A stretch of 64,000 nucleotides of DNA from Notolepis coatsorum (taxonomy: Eukaryota; Chordata; Actinopteri; Aulopiformes; Paralepididae), in the NCBI GenBank assembly GCA_963971535.1, contig OZ020591.1, forward strand, positions 18,515,877-18,579,876, given 5' to 3'. A program made the translations under genes and the position numbers. The notes below the pieces were generated by a model. It made no database searches, was not told the DNA's origin, and saw nothing but the letters and a program-made list of their open reading frames with translations. Shown piece after piece: positions 1 to 11,762 of this stretch. How positions within the stretch are numbered: the stretch's first letter is position 1; the number at the start of each line of letters is the position of its first letter.

Positions 1-198
1 ATTGGCAGACTGATTGACCTGTCAACCAACTTGGAGGAAGATCCTCTTTCTTCTTACACTTTACCTTCTGCGAGTTTAGCAGTCTTGAACATGTGTAAGG
101 GACCTAGGCTATCTACAGTAAATCTGCGGCAACACTCTCGTAAACAATCTTTTCAGTCACTCCACTTTGTAAAGGTGGGGGAAGGTTGGCATGTTTGA
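1..198 (+). CDS. C-terminal end of an unidentified reading frame (possible last exon)
   Basis: The + frame is open from the first base of the window to a TGA at 196-198 (65 codons). I do not recognise the product. The stretch is followed by a T-rich segment that looks like a 3' UTR and an AATAAA at 369-374, so it could be the last coding exon of a gene or retroelement lying to the left. A 65-codon open frame can also arise by chance, so this is weak. Confidence 0.25.
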   Translation: MGRLIDLSTNLEEDPLSSYTLPSASLAVLNMCKGPRLSTVNLRQHSRKQSFQSLHFVKVGEGWHV

Positions 199-368
199 AG
201 ACATTTTTGCTATTGAAGTTGCCATCTATATTTGATAGGTTGGACGCGGTTTCTTTTTCTTTTTTGTCTTTATAATTTGTTATTCTGTATTATTATTGTT
301 TTATTTTCCTGTGGAGTTATGTTTTTTGTTACTGTGGTTATTGTGTTGTCTTGTTTCATGTAATTAAT

Positions 369-374
369 AATAAA
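369..374 (+). promoter_or_regulatory. Candidate polyadenylation signal
   Basis: AATAAA followed directly by an A-rich run, about 170 bases after the stop codon at 196-198. Spacing fits a short 3' UTR, but the region is AT-rich and the signal could be chance. Confidence 0.3.
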
Positions 375-424
375 AAAAATTTGATCAAAAAAAATATATA
401 TTACTTATACAATACATAAATATA

Positions 425-652
425 TTACTTATTGACATAACGTACATTATATACCTTTTTCCTGTGGTCAATTAAGTACTTTATTTACATATTTTAACCT
501 GTAAAGGAAGATCGGGCTGTACAGAGATGATGACTATGATTGTCTCTCTCTCTCATATATACTGTATGTGTGTATTTTCCACCTAGCCAGTGTAAACACT
601 GACGAAGGTCAGAGGGCTAAAACATATTTGTTTGTTGTCTGCTGCATTAAAG
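425..652 (+). mobile_element. 3' end of a Penelope-like or LINE retroelement
   Basis: The segment from ACATAACGTACATTATATAC to GCTGCATTAAAG is repeated in reverse orientation at 58966-59187. The minus-strand copy lies 1.8 kb downstream of a GIY-YIG endonuclease-like frame (60952-61200), which suggests the Penelope class. The assignment of this tail to Penelope is inference from that proximity; the repeat itself is directly visible. It abuts the (ATTG)n end of the next LINE tail. Confidence 0.4.
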
Positions 653-2028
653 ATTGATTGATTGAAAATGTTATTAACAGATTGCAGAATGGGTACAATA
701 CAGTACGGCTCAATACACACAATTGTTAAGGGGATGCAGACCAGAGAAAGACTTTCGTCTTGTTTACATCAGGGTCCCGCATTTTCAATTCATCAGGACA
801 TTTATGACATACAGATATACAGTACTGTTACATCCAGACATTTATGACATACAAATATACAGTACTGTTTAACACTTTAATTGCCAGCCATGCGGTGCGC
901 CTTACCCCCCTTGAATGCCACCACCCACTTCAATGATAGAGCTCTCATATTTGCAAATGCATAAACTATGTCTTAAATAATGGCTGTGTGTCTAATCTGG
1001 CCGTCGCTTATCAATGACTTGTTTGCAGTCAACATTGTCGAAACAGATTTTTTTTTCTCGGTTCATTTCCGTTTTATACCATTTTGAAAAACGCTTGTTT
1101 TTTTAAAATGTCAGGAAAATAATGATTCTGTGATAATCGCCCTTTACTGGAATATTCTGGAATACACAAAGAACGTTGTAATTTTTCGGCCTATTTATGA
1201 ATCGGTTTCAAATAAACGCTAGATTATCGATAGTATATGTGTACTTATGCACGCTATAGAAGAGAGCTGAAAAATCGATTCTCATTTCCTGATCAGCACA
1301 CACACACACACACACACACACATAGGGCACACGTTATCTCTGTGAAAAAAGGTCTGATTATCCTAAGACTGGTAAAATAGATTCCTTACCTCAGATCAGA
1401 TGTTCTCCAAAAAGATTATTCCAATTCCTGATCGCCATTCCAAATATCGATCGTGTTTATTGATCCAACGCTGGGTACTGGAAATATGTATTTCACGCTG
1501 TTCTGGGGCTCGGCAATGAATCCGATCCTCTCGGGTGACTTGCCTGAGAAGTAAAATGAGGAAACAGGATCCCCCCCCCCCCCCATGTGTTTAATTCAAT
1601 CCATTCCAAAGGGGTGCAGTACCACAGGGAGAGACGATAGGGGGCGGTATTTTACCAATGGAGCTCAGAGAGTTTGCAGCACTAACGTGAGGCTAGATTG
1701 ATGAAATATTAATACAAATCACTAATAAAAAAACGAGATCTCTCGTCGTTGGCAATGAACGGTCGGCATGAACAAACGAGTAATCTCGTCGTTGGCATTG
1801 AAAGTGTTAAGAGACAGAGATCATAAAAGAAAATATATACATTCGAGGGGGAAGAAACTGTACATTGGGTGGGGGGGGGGGGGTTGGACATTTACCGGGG
1901 CCAGTTTCGAATTGCAGCCTCCCATAGGTGCTCTTTGAGAGCGGTTTTGAAGGAGGGTAGGGATTCACATTATTGTATGGCTGTGGGTAGGGCGTTCCAC
2001 ATTGTTGGCATAATTGCGAAACATGTTT
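653..2028 (-). mobile_element. 5'-truncated LINE 3' tail, interrupted by a piggyBac-like element
   Basis: Reverse-oriented copy of the commonest LINE tail in the window. It starts at its (TCAA)n end (653-664), reads through the conserved tail (653-868), is interrupted at 869-1810, then resumes into codons for the last part of the reverse transcriptase ORF (about 1880-2028). Sister copies lie at 15561-15786, 15787-16330, 18912-19615, 19625-19950, 25346-25550, 30590-31302 and 50775-51377. Comparison with the 50775-51377 copy shows that removing 873-1806 restores continuity. Confidence 0.8.
873..1806. mobile_element. piggyBac-like non-autonomous DNA transposon (934 bp)
   Basis: Flanked by TTAA on both sides (869-872 and 1807-1810), the target site used by piggyBac transposases. 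Ends are inverted: CACTTTAATTGCCA at the left and the complement of TGGCATTGAAAGTG at the right. Close to the right end the motif TCTCGTCGTTGGCA(A/T)TGAA occurs twice (about 1739-1764 and 1783-1803), as expected for subterminal binding repeats. No transposase frame is present. It carries a (CA)n run at 1297-1322 and a C run near 1571-1584. Confidence 0.75.
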
Positions 2029-2181
2029 AGTCTAGCTAACTAACTGTACAAATGGATGTGATTGGCTTAGACCAGGGGTCGGGTCAGCAACCTTTACTAT
2101 CAAAAGAGCCATTTTCCCCCCTCCCACAAAATAAAAATTATCTGGAGCCGCAAAACCAATTTACCCTTAAAATGAAGGTAA

Positions 2182-3989
2182 TGTAGCAGTCTGGAAAATA
2201 TGGTATATTATTCAGAACTGCTGACTGTGTTTATATCCCTTTTTGTACACAAAGACATTCTAACTAGTGTCATTGATTCACACGAACAATGACGCAAACG
2301 TCCCCGTTCCAAGAGCATGTGAATACGGATCATAAATGACAGTATTGATTCATATTTTACAGTGCGTCTCCCCGTGTGACTGGCAGGCGGGACCAGCAGG
2401 GGGCAGTAGCAGGCAGAGAGTGGCGGAGAGAGCTGAGAGATGATAAAGAGAGGAGTGCAGCGGAAGTCGTTCTCTTCTCGGCAGTGAACTTGACCACGAG
2501 AAGTCACGTCTAACGGGGGAGCTCTAGACAGCCCCGTTGCTGACGTTTATGCCGGAGTGCCCCGTGGAACAGAGACGGGTGATAGGAAGTACTGGCTAGT
2601 GGAGACGATATCCTAGCAGTACCAGTGTTATGATATTATGAACATTAAGTGCAGAGTCGGGCACTAAGAGTCGAGTTATACCTAGTTACAGTGAGCGGTA
2701 TAAGTAGCGTGCGGCTAAGGATCACAGTAGCATTGCTCGTGTTATACCTAGTTACAGTGACGGTATAGTCTGCGTGCCAGAGACGTACGGGACATCCAAG
2801 CAGTCTGCCCGGGCGTCAACAGCTGTCTGCACCGGAGAGCAGCAGCACACCTGCTCAGGCTGCCTGCAGGACACGGGGAGTTCTTTACCACCAGCAGAGT
2901 TCGCCCAGCACCAGCTCAGCCAGCACTGCCTCTCTGCTATAGCTCCGCCTGCTAGCCCCTGCGGCGCGAGTGTTCGACGCCATCTTGCCTCCCGGACAAC
3001 AGTGGAGTGACGAGGCGGCCATTTCGGATGAGTACAAACGAGCATTGATGCTCCCGACTCCATATACAGTATACAGTGTGGTGCTGCCCGCGGGCGAAGT
3101 TAACGTTGTTAACCACAGTTCAATAGGGGTACCCCAGACAATATATACCGGTATTAGCATAGGACTTTTGCAAGGTATTTTGTGGGCTCACTCTTTTATT
3201 TTATTCCTTTTCTTTGAGCGTGATAAGGTGTGTATTTCCTAAATAATTCCCGTTCTGTGAATCCCTTTATTCTCTTCCCTATGCTTCCCCCTTCCTTCCC
3301 CATATTCTCAACCGGGGACAGTAAGAGTGTAATTCCTTAAAGAAGGTGAATACTGTGGTCCGCCCAGACGTGGGCAGCGTTTAGTCTGGGTACCTGAGAG
3401 CACTTGGTGCCTGTGTGTGATACTGTAATTGACTTATGCTAATAATTCATGCCAGTAATTATTGTATGGATACCCATGGTGCAGTAATCACCAGCCGTAG
3501 CTTTGTTGTAACCAGGCTGAGTTACAATACAGTCATCCAGAGCGGGAGCACTGTGTGTGTCTTTCATTATTTCTAACCCTAACCCTAACCCTTTGCTACG
3601 GGTAATATATGTAATCGTAACCCCTTGCTATTCTACCTTTTCTATTGTAAGGGTTCTGGTCGTCTCACTAAGGGAGGGTACTGCTTGCGGGGGGAACCCA
3701 GTTATTTCTCTACCATCCGGTCAGTAGGTGTGGGAGGGAAAAAGGGGCAACTGTGGAGGGTGAGGGTGTGTTGGGGAGTACTGCGGACTACTCCAGAGAG
3801 AGGGAGGAAGACCAGAGTACCGGACCAGGTTTGTAAACCCTGGGCCTCATTCACCCCCACTACCAGCCTCCAGTTGACGCTCCGGACCCCAAAGACGGAG
3901 GTGCAGCTGGCCAGGGCGCTACTGTGTCTCGCTACCTATTGACCGCACCCCACAGTTCCCACGAAGCAGGGATAATCCACCCTGCTACA
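2182..3989 (+). repeat. 5' LTR of the gypsy element
   Basis: Begins TGTAGCAGTCTGG and ends CCCTGCTACA. At 1808 bp it is unusually long for a gypsy LTR. It contains a perfect match to the consensus CCASYAGRKGGCRS (2393-2406, CTCF-like), a TATA-like GGTATAAGTAG around 2697-2707, and three tandem TAACCC units at 3574-3591. The short frames inside it recur identically in the 3' LTR and are not genes. Confidence 0.95.
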
Positions 3990-4010
3990 TTTGGCGTCAC
4001 GAACAGGATC
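3990..4010 (+). other. Candidate primer-binding site
   Basis: The sequence right after the 5' LTR reads TTTGGCGTCACGAACAGG. TGGCG fits a tRNA ending CGCCA. The first bases resemble some serine or arginine tRNA 3' ends but the match decays quickly, so I do not assign the primer tRNA. Confidence 0.45.
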
Positions 4011-4056
4011 AACATCCTACTCCACTCCCTTGTAAGTGACGACCCAGAGACCTGAG

Positions 4057-7000
4057 ATGTCGGACAACGACAACCCGAAGCCCGATGCCAAAGCCGGGCC
4101 GTCCCGGGTGACGCAAGGAGGTGACTCGCCGCCCCCGCTCAAAGAGGAAGAGGGGGGAGCCGAGACGGTGCAGACCTTGACCGCCGAAGTGGAGTTCCTA
4201 AAGGGTCAACTCCAAGACCAGGCGGAAGCCCTAGACCACCAACACGAACAACTGGAGCAGGCCAGGCACAGAGAGTCGCGTGCCTTGGCCCAAGCCATGA
4301 TCCAACAGCTTCCTCCAGCGCCCCTCCCAGTGGTGTACGTCCAACGAGAGCGGAAGTGCAGCGAATTTGGAGGGGGGAAAGAGAGAGGAGAGCCGCTGGT
4401 GGACGACTGGATCCGAGACATGAAGGTGCATTTTCGGAGCAGCAGAGTGCCCGGTGACGAACAGGCGGAGTTCGTACAGCAGCATCTAAAGGGCGCGGCT
4501 AAACGGACAGTGCGCTTCGTGCTAGAAGGGACCGCCCCGGAGCCGGACGCCGTGTTCCGGGTGCTGCAGGAGACGTACGGAGACAAGACCTCGGTCAGTG
4601 AACGCCTGAGAGAGTTCCTCGACCGCCGACAAAGAGATGGCGAGACCGTGAGGGAGTTTGCGTATGATCTACAGGAACAGATGCGTCGCATACAGGGCCG
4701 GGAACCCCAACGAGTCGCGGATCCTGCCGCCCGGCTGCAGGAGCAGTTTGTGGTAGGCCTGAAGGATGGGATGCTGCGACGGGAGATGAAGAAGTCCATA
4801 AAAGAGAACGGAGAGCAGACGTTTCTCGAATTGATGATGGCGGCGATAGACTGGTCGGAGGAGGAGATGGTCCTGCCCCCCAATAGGGGTGGCGCCCAGG
4901 CCCTGGTCCACGCCGCAGCCGCAGAAGGACGAGAGGCCCCGATGAGCGGAGACGCAATACAGGGAGCTTTTAAGCGGCTCTTCGCAGGGCAAGAGCGGCT
5001 GGACGCACGTCAGGAGCAACTCTTCCAGGCCGTCCAACAGACGCGGGACGCGACCCAGAGAGGCGGCCCCGGACGGCGACGCAGAGACGACGCGCCCGCC
5101 GCTAAGCGGGAACTGCCCCGCCGGGACGAAGAGGGCAGGTTGATTTGCTATGCCTGCAATCAGCCGGGCCACATAAGCAGGGAGTGCCCCCGCCACGCCA
5201 GCGAGCCCCACCCAGCCCCTGCCCCCACCCCCGAAGTTCCGGGCTCGTCAGGGGACCGACCCGGATCCCGAAGGGCAGTCAACGGCGTCGTAACCGGAGT
5301 CGCCGACTCGGCCGCAGGGGGCACTAAGACGCAAGACATGGGGGAATGTCTCACCTTAGACGTCCAGATTGACGGGGTCGAGACCTGCTGCCTCTTCGAC
5401 ACCGGCGCCGAAGTCACCACCATGACCGAAAGCCACTTCCGCAGACACTTCCCGCGGTCGCGGTTGACCCCCTCCAACTGGATCACTCTCTTCGCCGCCA
5501 ACGGGTTGGAGATCCCAGTGGTGGGGTGTCTCTACGCCGAAGTGAAGTGCCTGGATATGACATTTCCGGGGAAATGCATATTCATACTAAAAGACGATCC
5601 AGGCCGAGTGGCCACAGGAGACGCTATCCCGGGACTTCTGGGCATGAACGTGCTCGGCGGGGTAGATGGCCTGTTCAAGGGGATCAAGGGGATGCGGCCG
5701 GCGAGCCGAAGACGTGTCGACGCGGGGAGCGTCGCCATCCGCCGTGTGGTCGCCGCCATGGCCCAGGAAGCCCGAGAGTGTATCGCCCCGGGAAGGATGG
5801 GGTACGTCAAAGTGGCCGGCAGGGAACCAGTGGTCATTCCCCCGCACAGCGAAGTGGTCGTCCCAGGCCGTTGTGAGACGACAGCGGGGATGCGGCGTCC
5901 CGTGATGATAGAGCACACGCCGAGGGCCAACCTGCCTCCCGGACTATTGGTGGCGAACGTGGTGGCATACGCCCGACAGGGGAGAGTGCCTGTGCGGGTG
6001 TTGAACCCGACCAACGTCGAGATGGTGCTCCGACCCCGGGCCAGGTTGGCAGAGATCCACTGCCCCCGTCAGGTACGGCCTAAGGAGAGAGTGACCGTGG
6101 AGGAAGTGGAAGGAGGCGTCCGAGTGACGGCGATTCAGACTCGGGACCGCCCGCCAGAGGCGGAGCCGGACGGGAAGACCCGCGGGCTCGCCGTGGACGT
6201 ACAGGCGAACCTACAGGATCTCACACCGGCCCAAGTGAGTCGGCTGAATCAAGTATTGGAGAAACACAAGGCGGTGTTCTCCGTTGACGACGGGGACTAT
6301 GGTTACACAACCACGGTCACACACTACGTTCCCACTGGTGACGCACACCCGGTCAAGCAACGGCACCGCCGAATACCGCCCCACGTGTTCCAAGAAGTAA
6401 AGAGACACGTGCAAGATCTGGTGGACCTGGGTGTCCTGGTAGAGAGCTGCAGTCCGTGGGCGTCACCAGCCGTGATCGTCATAAAGAAAGACGGCTCCGT
6501 GCGGTTCTGCTGCGATTACCGCCGCCTAAATAACGTGACACACCGGGATGCCTACCCCCTACCTCGTATCGAGGAGTCCCTAGACGCCTTGGGGCAGGCC
6601 AAGATCTTCTCCTCGCTCGATCTCACCGCCGGCTACTTCCAGGTGGCGGTGAAAGAGGAAGACCAAGAGAAGACGGCTGTCACGACGCCCTTCGGCCTCT
6701 ACCAGTGGACTCGTATGCCCTTCGGACTGTGTAACGCACCAGCGACGTTCCAGCGGTTGATGACCGCCGTGCTGGGGGACCTGGCCTTCGACGTCCTACT
6801 CGTCTACCTAGACGACGTCTTGGTGTTCGCCAGCGACTTCGAGAGCCACTGTCAGAAGCTGGACCTGGTGTTTGGACGGCTTCGGGAGCATGGACTCAAA
6901 CTCAAGCCCCGGAAGTGCTTCCTTCTGAAGACCGAAGTCAAGTTCCTGGGACACGTCGTCTCCGCGGCCGGCATACAGGTCGACACCGACAAAGTGAAGG

Positions 7001-9672
7001 CGTTGGAGGACTGGCCGGCGCCACGCTCAGCGAAGGAAGTGAGGCAGGTGATCGGGTTCCTGTCCTATTATCGGCGGTTCGTGCCCCACTTCGCCCAGGT
7101 GGCCCAGCCACTGCACGCCCTGATGGGGAAAGAAAAAAAGGGGTTCGCCAAGGGCCGGCCCGAGGCCTTCAAGTGGACGCCGCAGTGTCAGACGGCCTTC
7201 GATCATCTGCGGCAGTGCCTCTTGACACCCCCGGTGCTGGCCTACCCCGACCTCCAGCTCCCCTTCATAGTGACCACCGACGGGAGTTACTTGGGACTGG
7301 GAGCGGTACTCAGTCAGGAACAGGAGGGCGTGGAGCGAGTCATCGCCTTTGCGAGCCGAGGCCTGCGTGGGTCCGAAAGGAATGACCAAAATTATAGTGC
7401 GTTCAAGCTGGAACTCCTCGCCCTGAAGTGGGCGGTCACCGAGAAGTTCAGAGACCTCCTGATGTACGCCCAGTTCACCGTGATCACCGACCACAACCCG
7501 TTGAGACACCTCGGCACGGCCAACCTGGGAGCAGTGGAGCAGCGGTGGAACGCTCAGCTCGCGGAGTATGACTTCGTGGTGCACTACAAACCTGGTCGAC
7601 TCAACCAGAACGCAGACGCTCTGTCTCGCATGCCGATGCGATCAGAACCTGAAGTGGAAGACACTGAGAAAGACTTCCTAATGATAGCCGCGGCTGGCAC
7701 CCACACCCGTCAGGGTCTCCAAGAACGGGCCGTTCCATTGTCCGTCCCCGCCCCAGTCGCCCGCGAGGGCTACGTCATGGTCCCAGCGGAGGAAGTGCGG
7801 GCCCTGCTGTGCCCTGGGAGACCGACAGAGACGCGGGAGGTCTCGAGTGTCGGCGCACGACGGATAGCGGCACAGAAGGGGAACAGCGGATATGACTGGG
7901 CGGAAATGCGACAGCTCCAGGCGGACGATCCCGAGTTGGGTCCGGTGTGGCGGGCGGTGGCACAGGGGGTCCCCCCCACTAAAGTACAGCTGAAGGAAGG
8001 AGACCCGAAACTCCGCAAGTTATACGGGCAGTGGGAACGATTCCGTCTGCATCAGCAAGTGCTGTTTCGGCGCGTAAGCGATCCCCGGGATGGAGAGGAG
8101 GTTCTCCAGCTGGTGGTGCCCACAGCCCTGCGAAGGAGGATCTACGAGACCCAGCACGAAGACGCGGGACACTACGGGGGACAAGGGACGGTGGTCCTGA
8201 TGAGGCGAGGTTACTACTGGATCGGAATGGCAGAAGAGGTGAAGCAATGGGTGAAGCAATGCAAGCGATGTGCATTAGCCCGCGACGTGTTCCCTAAAGC
8301 CCAGGCACAGATGACCTGCACTAACGTGACGGCACCCATGGAGGTCCTGGCCATGGACTTCACCGTGTTGGAGAGGTCGGTGGGTGGCTATGAGAACGTA
8401 CTGGTGCTGACCGATATGTTCACCAGATTCACTATTGCCGTACCGACCAAAGACCAGACTGCGAAGACCACCGCCGCTGCCATCATCAAGTATTGGTTCG
8501 TGTACTACGGTTGCCCTGCCCGACTCCATGCTGATCAAGGGCGAAATTTCGAGTCGAGCGTCATCAAGGAGCTCTGCCGACTGTATGGGATTTCAAAGAG
8601 CCGCACCACGCCCTACCATCCCCAGGGGAATGGGCAGTGCGAGAGATTCAATCGGACAATGCACGACATGCTGCGTAGTCTGCCCGCAGAGAAGAAGCGG
8701 GACTGGAAGGAGCACCTACCCGAGTTGGTACTTACATACAATTGCCACGAGCACTCCTCCACTGGATACTCTCCCTTCTACCTGCTCTTCGGGAGGGACG
8801 CTAGGATGCCCCGAGATGTCCTAGGGGGCAGAGACGTCATTGAGGAGGGGGCGGCGGACCTAGATGAGTGGGTGCAGAGTCACCACGAGCGACTAAAGGC
8901 CGCCGCGGAGGCCGCTGAGGCCACGGCGAAGCAGGCTTCCCATCGACGCAAGAGAATTTACGACAGGAAGAGCAGAGGTGCACTCCTGCGGGCCGGAGAC
9001 CGGGTCCTGATACGCGACCACCGAATCCGGGGCCGTAATAAGATACAAGACAAGTGGGAGCCTACGTCATATGTGGTGGTTAAGCAGAGCCACGAAGGGA
9101 CGCCCGTGTTCACGGTCAGGCCCGAAGCAGGGGGTCCAGAAAGGACCGTGCATCGAGACCAGCTCAAGACCTGTCCCTTCCCGGCTTCCGACCCGGAAGT
9201 GCGGGGGAGGGCCCCTCGACAGATCCCGGTGGCACCGCGGAGCTCGTCCGAATCAGACATCGGAGGTGCTTTCGGGCACCGGCGGGAACCGCATCATAGG
9301 GCGTGTAACCACCCCGGTCCCCTGCGGGACGCCCCTGAGGAGGCCGTAAGCGCCGAGTCAGAGGTGGAGTCGACCCCTTCAGGAGAGGAGGGGGAAGGCG
9401 GCGGAGACGGAGTCGAAGAGGAGGCCGCGGGCGGTCCACCGATGGCCCCGGAGGGTGAGGCCGTGGTCCGTGACCCGCCGACGGACACTGAGGAATCCGA
9501 CACGGAGTCGGAGGCGGGGGAGGTGGAACCCCCCAGAGTGGAGGCCGCTCGGCCCCAGAGGAGCACCAGAGGTCGGCTACCCGCTCGGTATCGCCAGGAC
9601 TACGTGCTCAAGAGCGTGTTCGCGGAACAGTGTGTCCAACTCCTGAGGGAGTGTGTAAAACTGTTGGCATAA
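4057..9672 (+). CDS. Gag-Pol polyprotein of the gypsy retrotransposon
   Basis: Intact frame of 1871 codons from ATG 4057 to TAA 9670-9672. The frame is open slightly upstream through a GTG at 4036, but 4057 is the first ATG. Visible parts, in residues from that ATG: an N-terminal Gag with a Glu/Gln-rich coiled-coil-like stretch; a CCHC zinc knuckle starting at 364; aspartic protease DTGA at 448; reverse transcriptase with YLDD at 917; RNase H with TDGS near 1075; integrase HHCC zinc module (about 1367-1405); and a DD35E core with D1434, D1493 and E1529. The tail (about 1690-1871) is Glu/Pro-rich with no recognised domain. Gag and Pol are one frame with no shift, so product ratio must be set by proteolysis or another route. 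No stop, frameshift or missing catalytic residue was seen. Confidence 0.95.
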   Translation: MSDNDNPKPDAKAGPSRVTQGGDSPPPLKEEEGGAETVQTLTAEVEFLKGQLQDQAEALDHQHEQLEQARHRESRALAQAMIQQLPPAPLPVVYVQRERKCSEFGGGKERGEPLVDDWIRDMKVHFRSSRVPGDEQAEFVQQHLKGAAKRTVRFVLEGTAPEPDAVFRVLQETYGDKTSVSERLREFLDRRQRDGETVREFAYDLQEQMRRIQGREPQRVADPAARLQEQFVVGLKDGMLRREMKKSIKENGEQTFLELMMAAIDWSEEEMVLPPNRGGAQALVHAAAAEGREAPMSGDAIQGAFKRLFAGQERLDARQEQLFQAVQQTRDATQRGGPGRRRRDDAPAAKRELPRRDEEGRLICYACNQPGHISRECPRHASEPHPAPAPTPEVPGSSGDRPGSRRAVNGVVTGVADSAAGGTKTQDMGECLTLDVQIDGVETCCLFDTGAEVTTMTESHFRRHFPRSRLTPSNWITLFAANGLEIPVVGCLYAEVKCLDMTFPGKCIFILKDDPGRVATGDAIPGLLGMNVLGGVDGLFKGIKGMRPASRRRVDAGSVAIRRVVAAMAQEARECIAPGRMGYVKVAGREPVVIPPHSEVVVPGRCETTAGMRRPVMIEHTPRANLPPGLLVANVVAYARQGRVPVRVLNPTNVEMVLRPRARLAEIHCPRQVRPKERVTVEEVEGGVRVTAIQTRDRPPEAEPDGKTRGLAVDVQANLQDLTPAQVSRLNQVLEKHKAVFSVDDGDYGYTTTVTHYVPTGDAHPVKQRHRRIPPHVFQEVKRHVQDLVDLGVLVESCSPWASPAVIVIKKDGSVRFCCDYRRLNNVTHRDAYPLPRIEESLDALGQAKIFSSLDLTAGYFQVAVKEEDQEKTAVTTPFGLYQWTRMPFGLCNAPATFQRLMTAVLGDLAFDVLLVYLDDVLVFASDFESHCQKLDLVFGRLREHGLKLKPRKCFLLKTEVKFLGHVVSAAGIQVDTDKVKALEDWPAPRSAKEVRQVIGFLSYYRRFVPHFAQVAQPLHALMGKEKKGFAKGRPEAFKWTPQCQTAFDHLRQCLLTPPVLAYPDLQLPFIVTTDGSYLGLGAVLSQEQEGVERVIAFASRGLRGSERNDQNYSAFKLELLALKWAVTEKFRDLLMYAQFTVITDHNPLRHLGTANLGAVEQRWNAQLAEYDFVVHYKPGRLNQNADALSRMPMRSEPEVEDTEKDFLMIAAAGTHTRQGLQERAVPLSVPAPVAREGYVMVPAEEVRALLCPGRPTETREVSSVGARRIAAQKGNSGYDWAEMRQLQADDPELGPVWRAVAQGVPPTKVQLKEGDPKLRKLYGQWERFRLHQQVLFRRVSDPRDGEEVLQLVVPTALRRRIYETQHEDAGHYGGQGTVVLMRRGYYWIGMAEEVKQWVKQCKRCALARDVFPKAQAQMTCTNVTAPMEVLAMDFTVLERSVGGYENVLVLTDMFTRFTIAVPTKDQTAKTTAAAIIKYWFVYYGCPARLHADQGRNFESSVIKELCRLYGISKSRTTPYHPQGNGQCERFNRTMHDMLRSLPAEKKRDWKEHLPELVLTYNCHEHSSTGYSPFYLLFGRDARMPRDVLGGRDVIEEGAADLDEWVQSHHERLKAAAEAAEATAKQASHRRKRIYDRKSRGALLRAGDRVLIRDHRIRGRNKIQDKWEPTSYVVVKQSHEGTPVFTVRPEAGGPERTVHRDQLKTCPFPASDPEVRGRAPRQIPVAPRSSSESDIGGAFGHRREPHHRACNHPGPLRDAPEEAVSAESEVESTPSGEEGEGGGDGVEEEAAGGPPMAPEGEAVVRDPPTDTEESDTESEAGEVEPPRVEAARPQRSTRGRLPARYRQDYVLKSVFAEQCVQLLRECVKLLA

Positions 9673-9746
9673 TGTGTAATTGTCAACCGATGTGTAAAAC
9701 TGTTGGCATAATGTGTAATTGTCAACCGATGTGTGAAACTGTTGGT
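9651..9746 (+). repeat. 39-bp tandem duplication at the end of gag-pol
   Basis: About 2.5 copies of a 39-bp unit beginning TGTGTAAAACTGTTGGCATA. The first copy overlaps the last codons and stop of gag-pol; later copies are noncoding. It looks like replication slippage within the element. Confidence 0.8.
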
Positions 9747-9818
9747 CTCAGGACCGTTTTCATGCATGCGTTTGTTTTGTTGTTTTGTTGTTAACTTGCA
9801 GAGGACTTAGCAAGTTCA

Positions 9819-9831
9819 AAGTGGGGGGAAA
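9819..9831 (+). other. Polypurine tract
   Basis: AAGTGGGGGGAAA lies immediately before the 3' LTR, the expected place for the plus-strand primer of an LTR retrotransposon. Confidence 0.85.
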
Positions 9832-11639
9832 TGTAGCAGTCTGGAAAATATGGTATATTATTCAGAACTGCTGACTGTGTTTATATCCCTTTTTGTACAC
9901 AAAGACATTCTAACTAGTGTCATTGATTCACACGAACAATGACGCAAACGTCCCCGTTCCAAGAGCATGTGAATACGGATCATAAATGACAGTATTGATT
10001 CATATTTTACAGTGCGTCTCCCCGTGTGACTGGCAGGCGGGACCAGCAGGGGGCAGTAGCAGGCAGAGAGTGGCGGAGAGAGCTGAGAGATGATAAAGAG
10101 AGGAGTGCAGCGGAAGTCGTTCTCTTCTCGGCAGTGAACTTGACCACGAGAAGTCACGTCTAACGGGGGAGCTCTAGACAGCCCCGTTGCTGACGTTTAT
10201 GCCGGAGTGCCCCGTGGAACAGAGACGGGTGATAGGAAGTACTGGCTAGTGGAGACGATATCCTAGCAGTACCAGTGTTATGATATTATGAACATTAAGT
10301 GCAGAGTCGGGCACTAAGAGTCGAGTTATACCTAGTTACAGTGAGCGGTATAAGTAGCGTGCGGCTAAGGATCACAGTAGCATTGCTCGTGTTATACCTA
10401 GTTACAGTGACGGTATAGTCTGCGTGCCAGAGACGTACGGGACATCCAAGCAGTCTGCCCGGGCGTCAACAGCTGTCTGCACCGGAGAGCAGCAGCACAC
10501 CTGCTCAGGCTGCCTGCAGGACACGGGGAGTTCTTTACCACCAGCAGAGTTCGCCCAGCACCAGCTCAGCCAGCACTGCCTCTCTGCTATAGCTCCGCCT
10601 GCTAGCCCCTGCGGCGCGAGTGTTCGACGCCATCTTGCCTCCCGGACAACAGTGGAGTGACGAGGCGGCCATTTCGGATGAGTACAAACGAGCATTGATG
10701 CTCCCGACTCCATATACAGTATACAGTGTGGTGCTGCCCGCGGGCGAAGTTAACGTTGTTAACCACAGTTCAATAGGGGTACCCCAGACAATATATACCG
10801 GTATTAGCATAGGACTTTTGCAAGGTATTTTGTGGGCTCACTCTTTTATTTTATTCCTTTTCTTTGAGCGTGATAAGGTGTGTATTTCCTAAATAATTCC
10901 CGTTCTGTGAATCCCTTTATTCTCTTCCCTATGCTTCCCCCTTCCTTCCCCATATTCTCAACCGGGGACAGTAAGAGTGTAATTCCTTAAAGAAGGTGAA
11001 TACTGTGGTCCGCCCAGACGTGGGCAGCGTTTAGTCTGGGTACCTGAGAGCACTTGGTGCCTGTGTGTGATACTGTAATTGACTTATGCTAATAATTCAT
11101 GCCAGTAATTATTGTATGGATACCCATGGTGCAGTAATCACCAGCCGTAGCTTTGTTGTAACCAGGCTGAGTTACAATACAGTCATCCAGAGCGGGAGCA
11201 CTGTGTGTGTCTTTCATTATTTCTAACCCTAACCCTAACCCTTTGCTACGGGTAATATATGTAATCGTAACCCCTTGCTATTCTACCTTTTCTATTGTAA
11301 GGGTTCTGGTCGTCTCACTAAGGGAGGGTACTGCTTGCGGGGGGAACCCAGTTATTTCTCTACCATCCGGTCAGTAGGTGTGGGAGGGAAAAAGGGGCAA
11401 CTGTGGAGGGTGAGGGTGTGTTGGGGAGTACTGCGGACTACTCCAGAGAGAGGGAGGAAGACCAGAGTACCGGACCAGGTTTGTAAACCCTGGGCCTCAT
11501 TCACCCCCACTACCAGCCTCCAGTTGACGCTCCGGACCCCAAAGACGGAGGTGCAGCTGGCCAGGGCGCTACTGTGTCTCGCTACCTATTGACCGCACCC
11601 CACAGTTCCCACGAAGCAGGGATAATCCACCCTGCTACA
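9832..11639 (+). repeat. 3' LTR of the gypsy element
   Basis: Same length and, by line-by-line reading, same sequence as the 5' LTR, including the CTCF-like match (10043-10056) and the TAACCC triplet (11224-11241). Ends CTGCTACA, followed by the GTAA target duplication. Confidence 0.95.
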
Positions 11640-11762
11640 GTAACATAGTGTATAACATTTTATAGTTATACCCAAGCATACCCCACATTTAGCATAAAAC
11701 GCCTGACAATTGCATACCCAAAGTAATTTGCGATTTATTATACTTTATACTTATAGCACACA

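Larger units (their letters stand above)
2182..11639 (+). mobile_element. Complete Ty3/gypsy LTR retrotransposon (9458 bp)
   Basis: Two long terminal repeats of 1808 bp at an exact offset of 7650 bases enclose a single gag-pol frame. The termini are TGTAGCAG and CTGCTACA, and the element is flanked by the 4-bp target duplication GTAA (2178-2181 and 11640-11643). I found no difference between the LTRs when reading them in parallel, which indicates a very recent insertion. Pol order is protease, reverse transcriptase, RNase H, integrase, as in Metaviridae. No env-like frame and no chromodomain motif are visible. It sits inside a hAT element. With intact ORF, primer region, polypurine tract and LTRs it may still be mobile. 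Confidence 0.95.

Noticed and set aside
4036-4056. GTG start for gag-pol seven codons upstream
   Set aside because: GTG is not expected as a start here; the first ATG is 4057.
4206-5501. Long antisense frames over gag (up to 225 aa)
   Set aside because: They mirror the intact gag-pol codons on the other strand, with no motif of their own; GC-rich coding sequence commonly produces such shadows.
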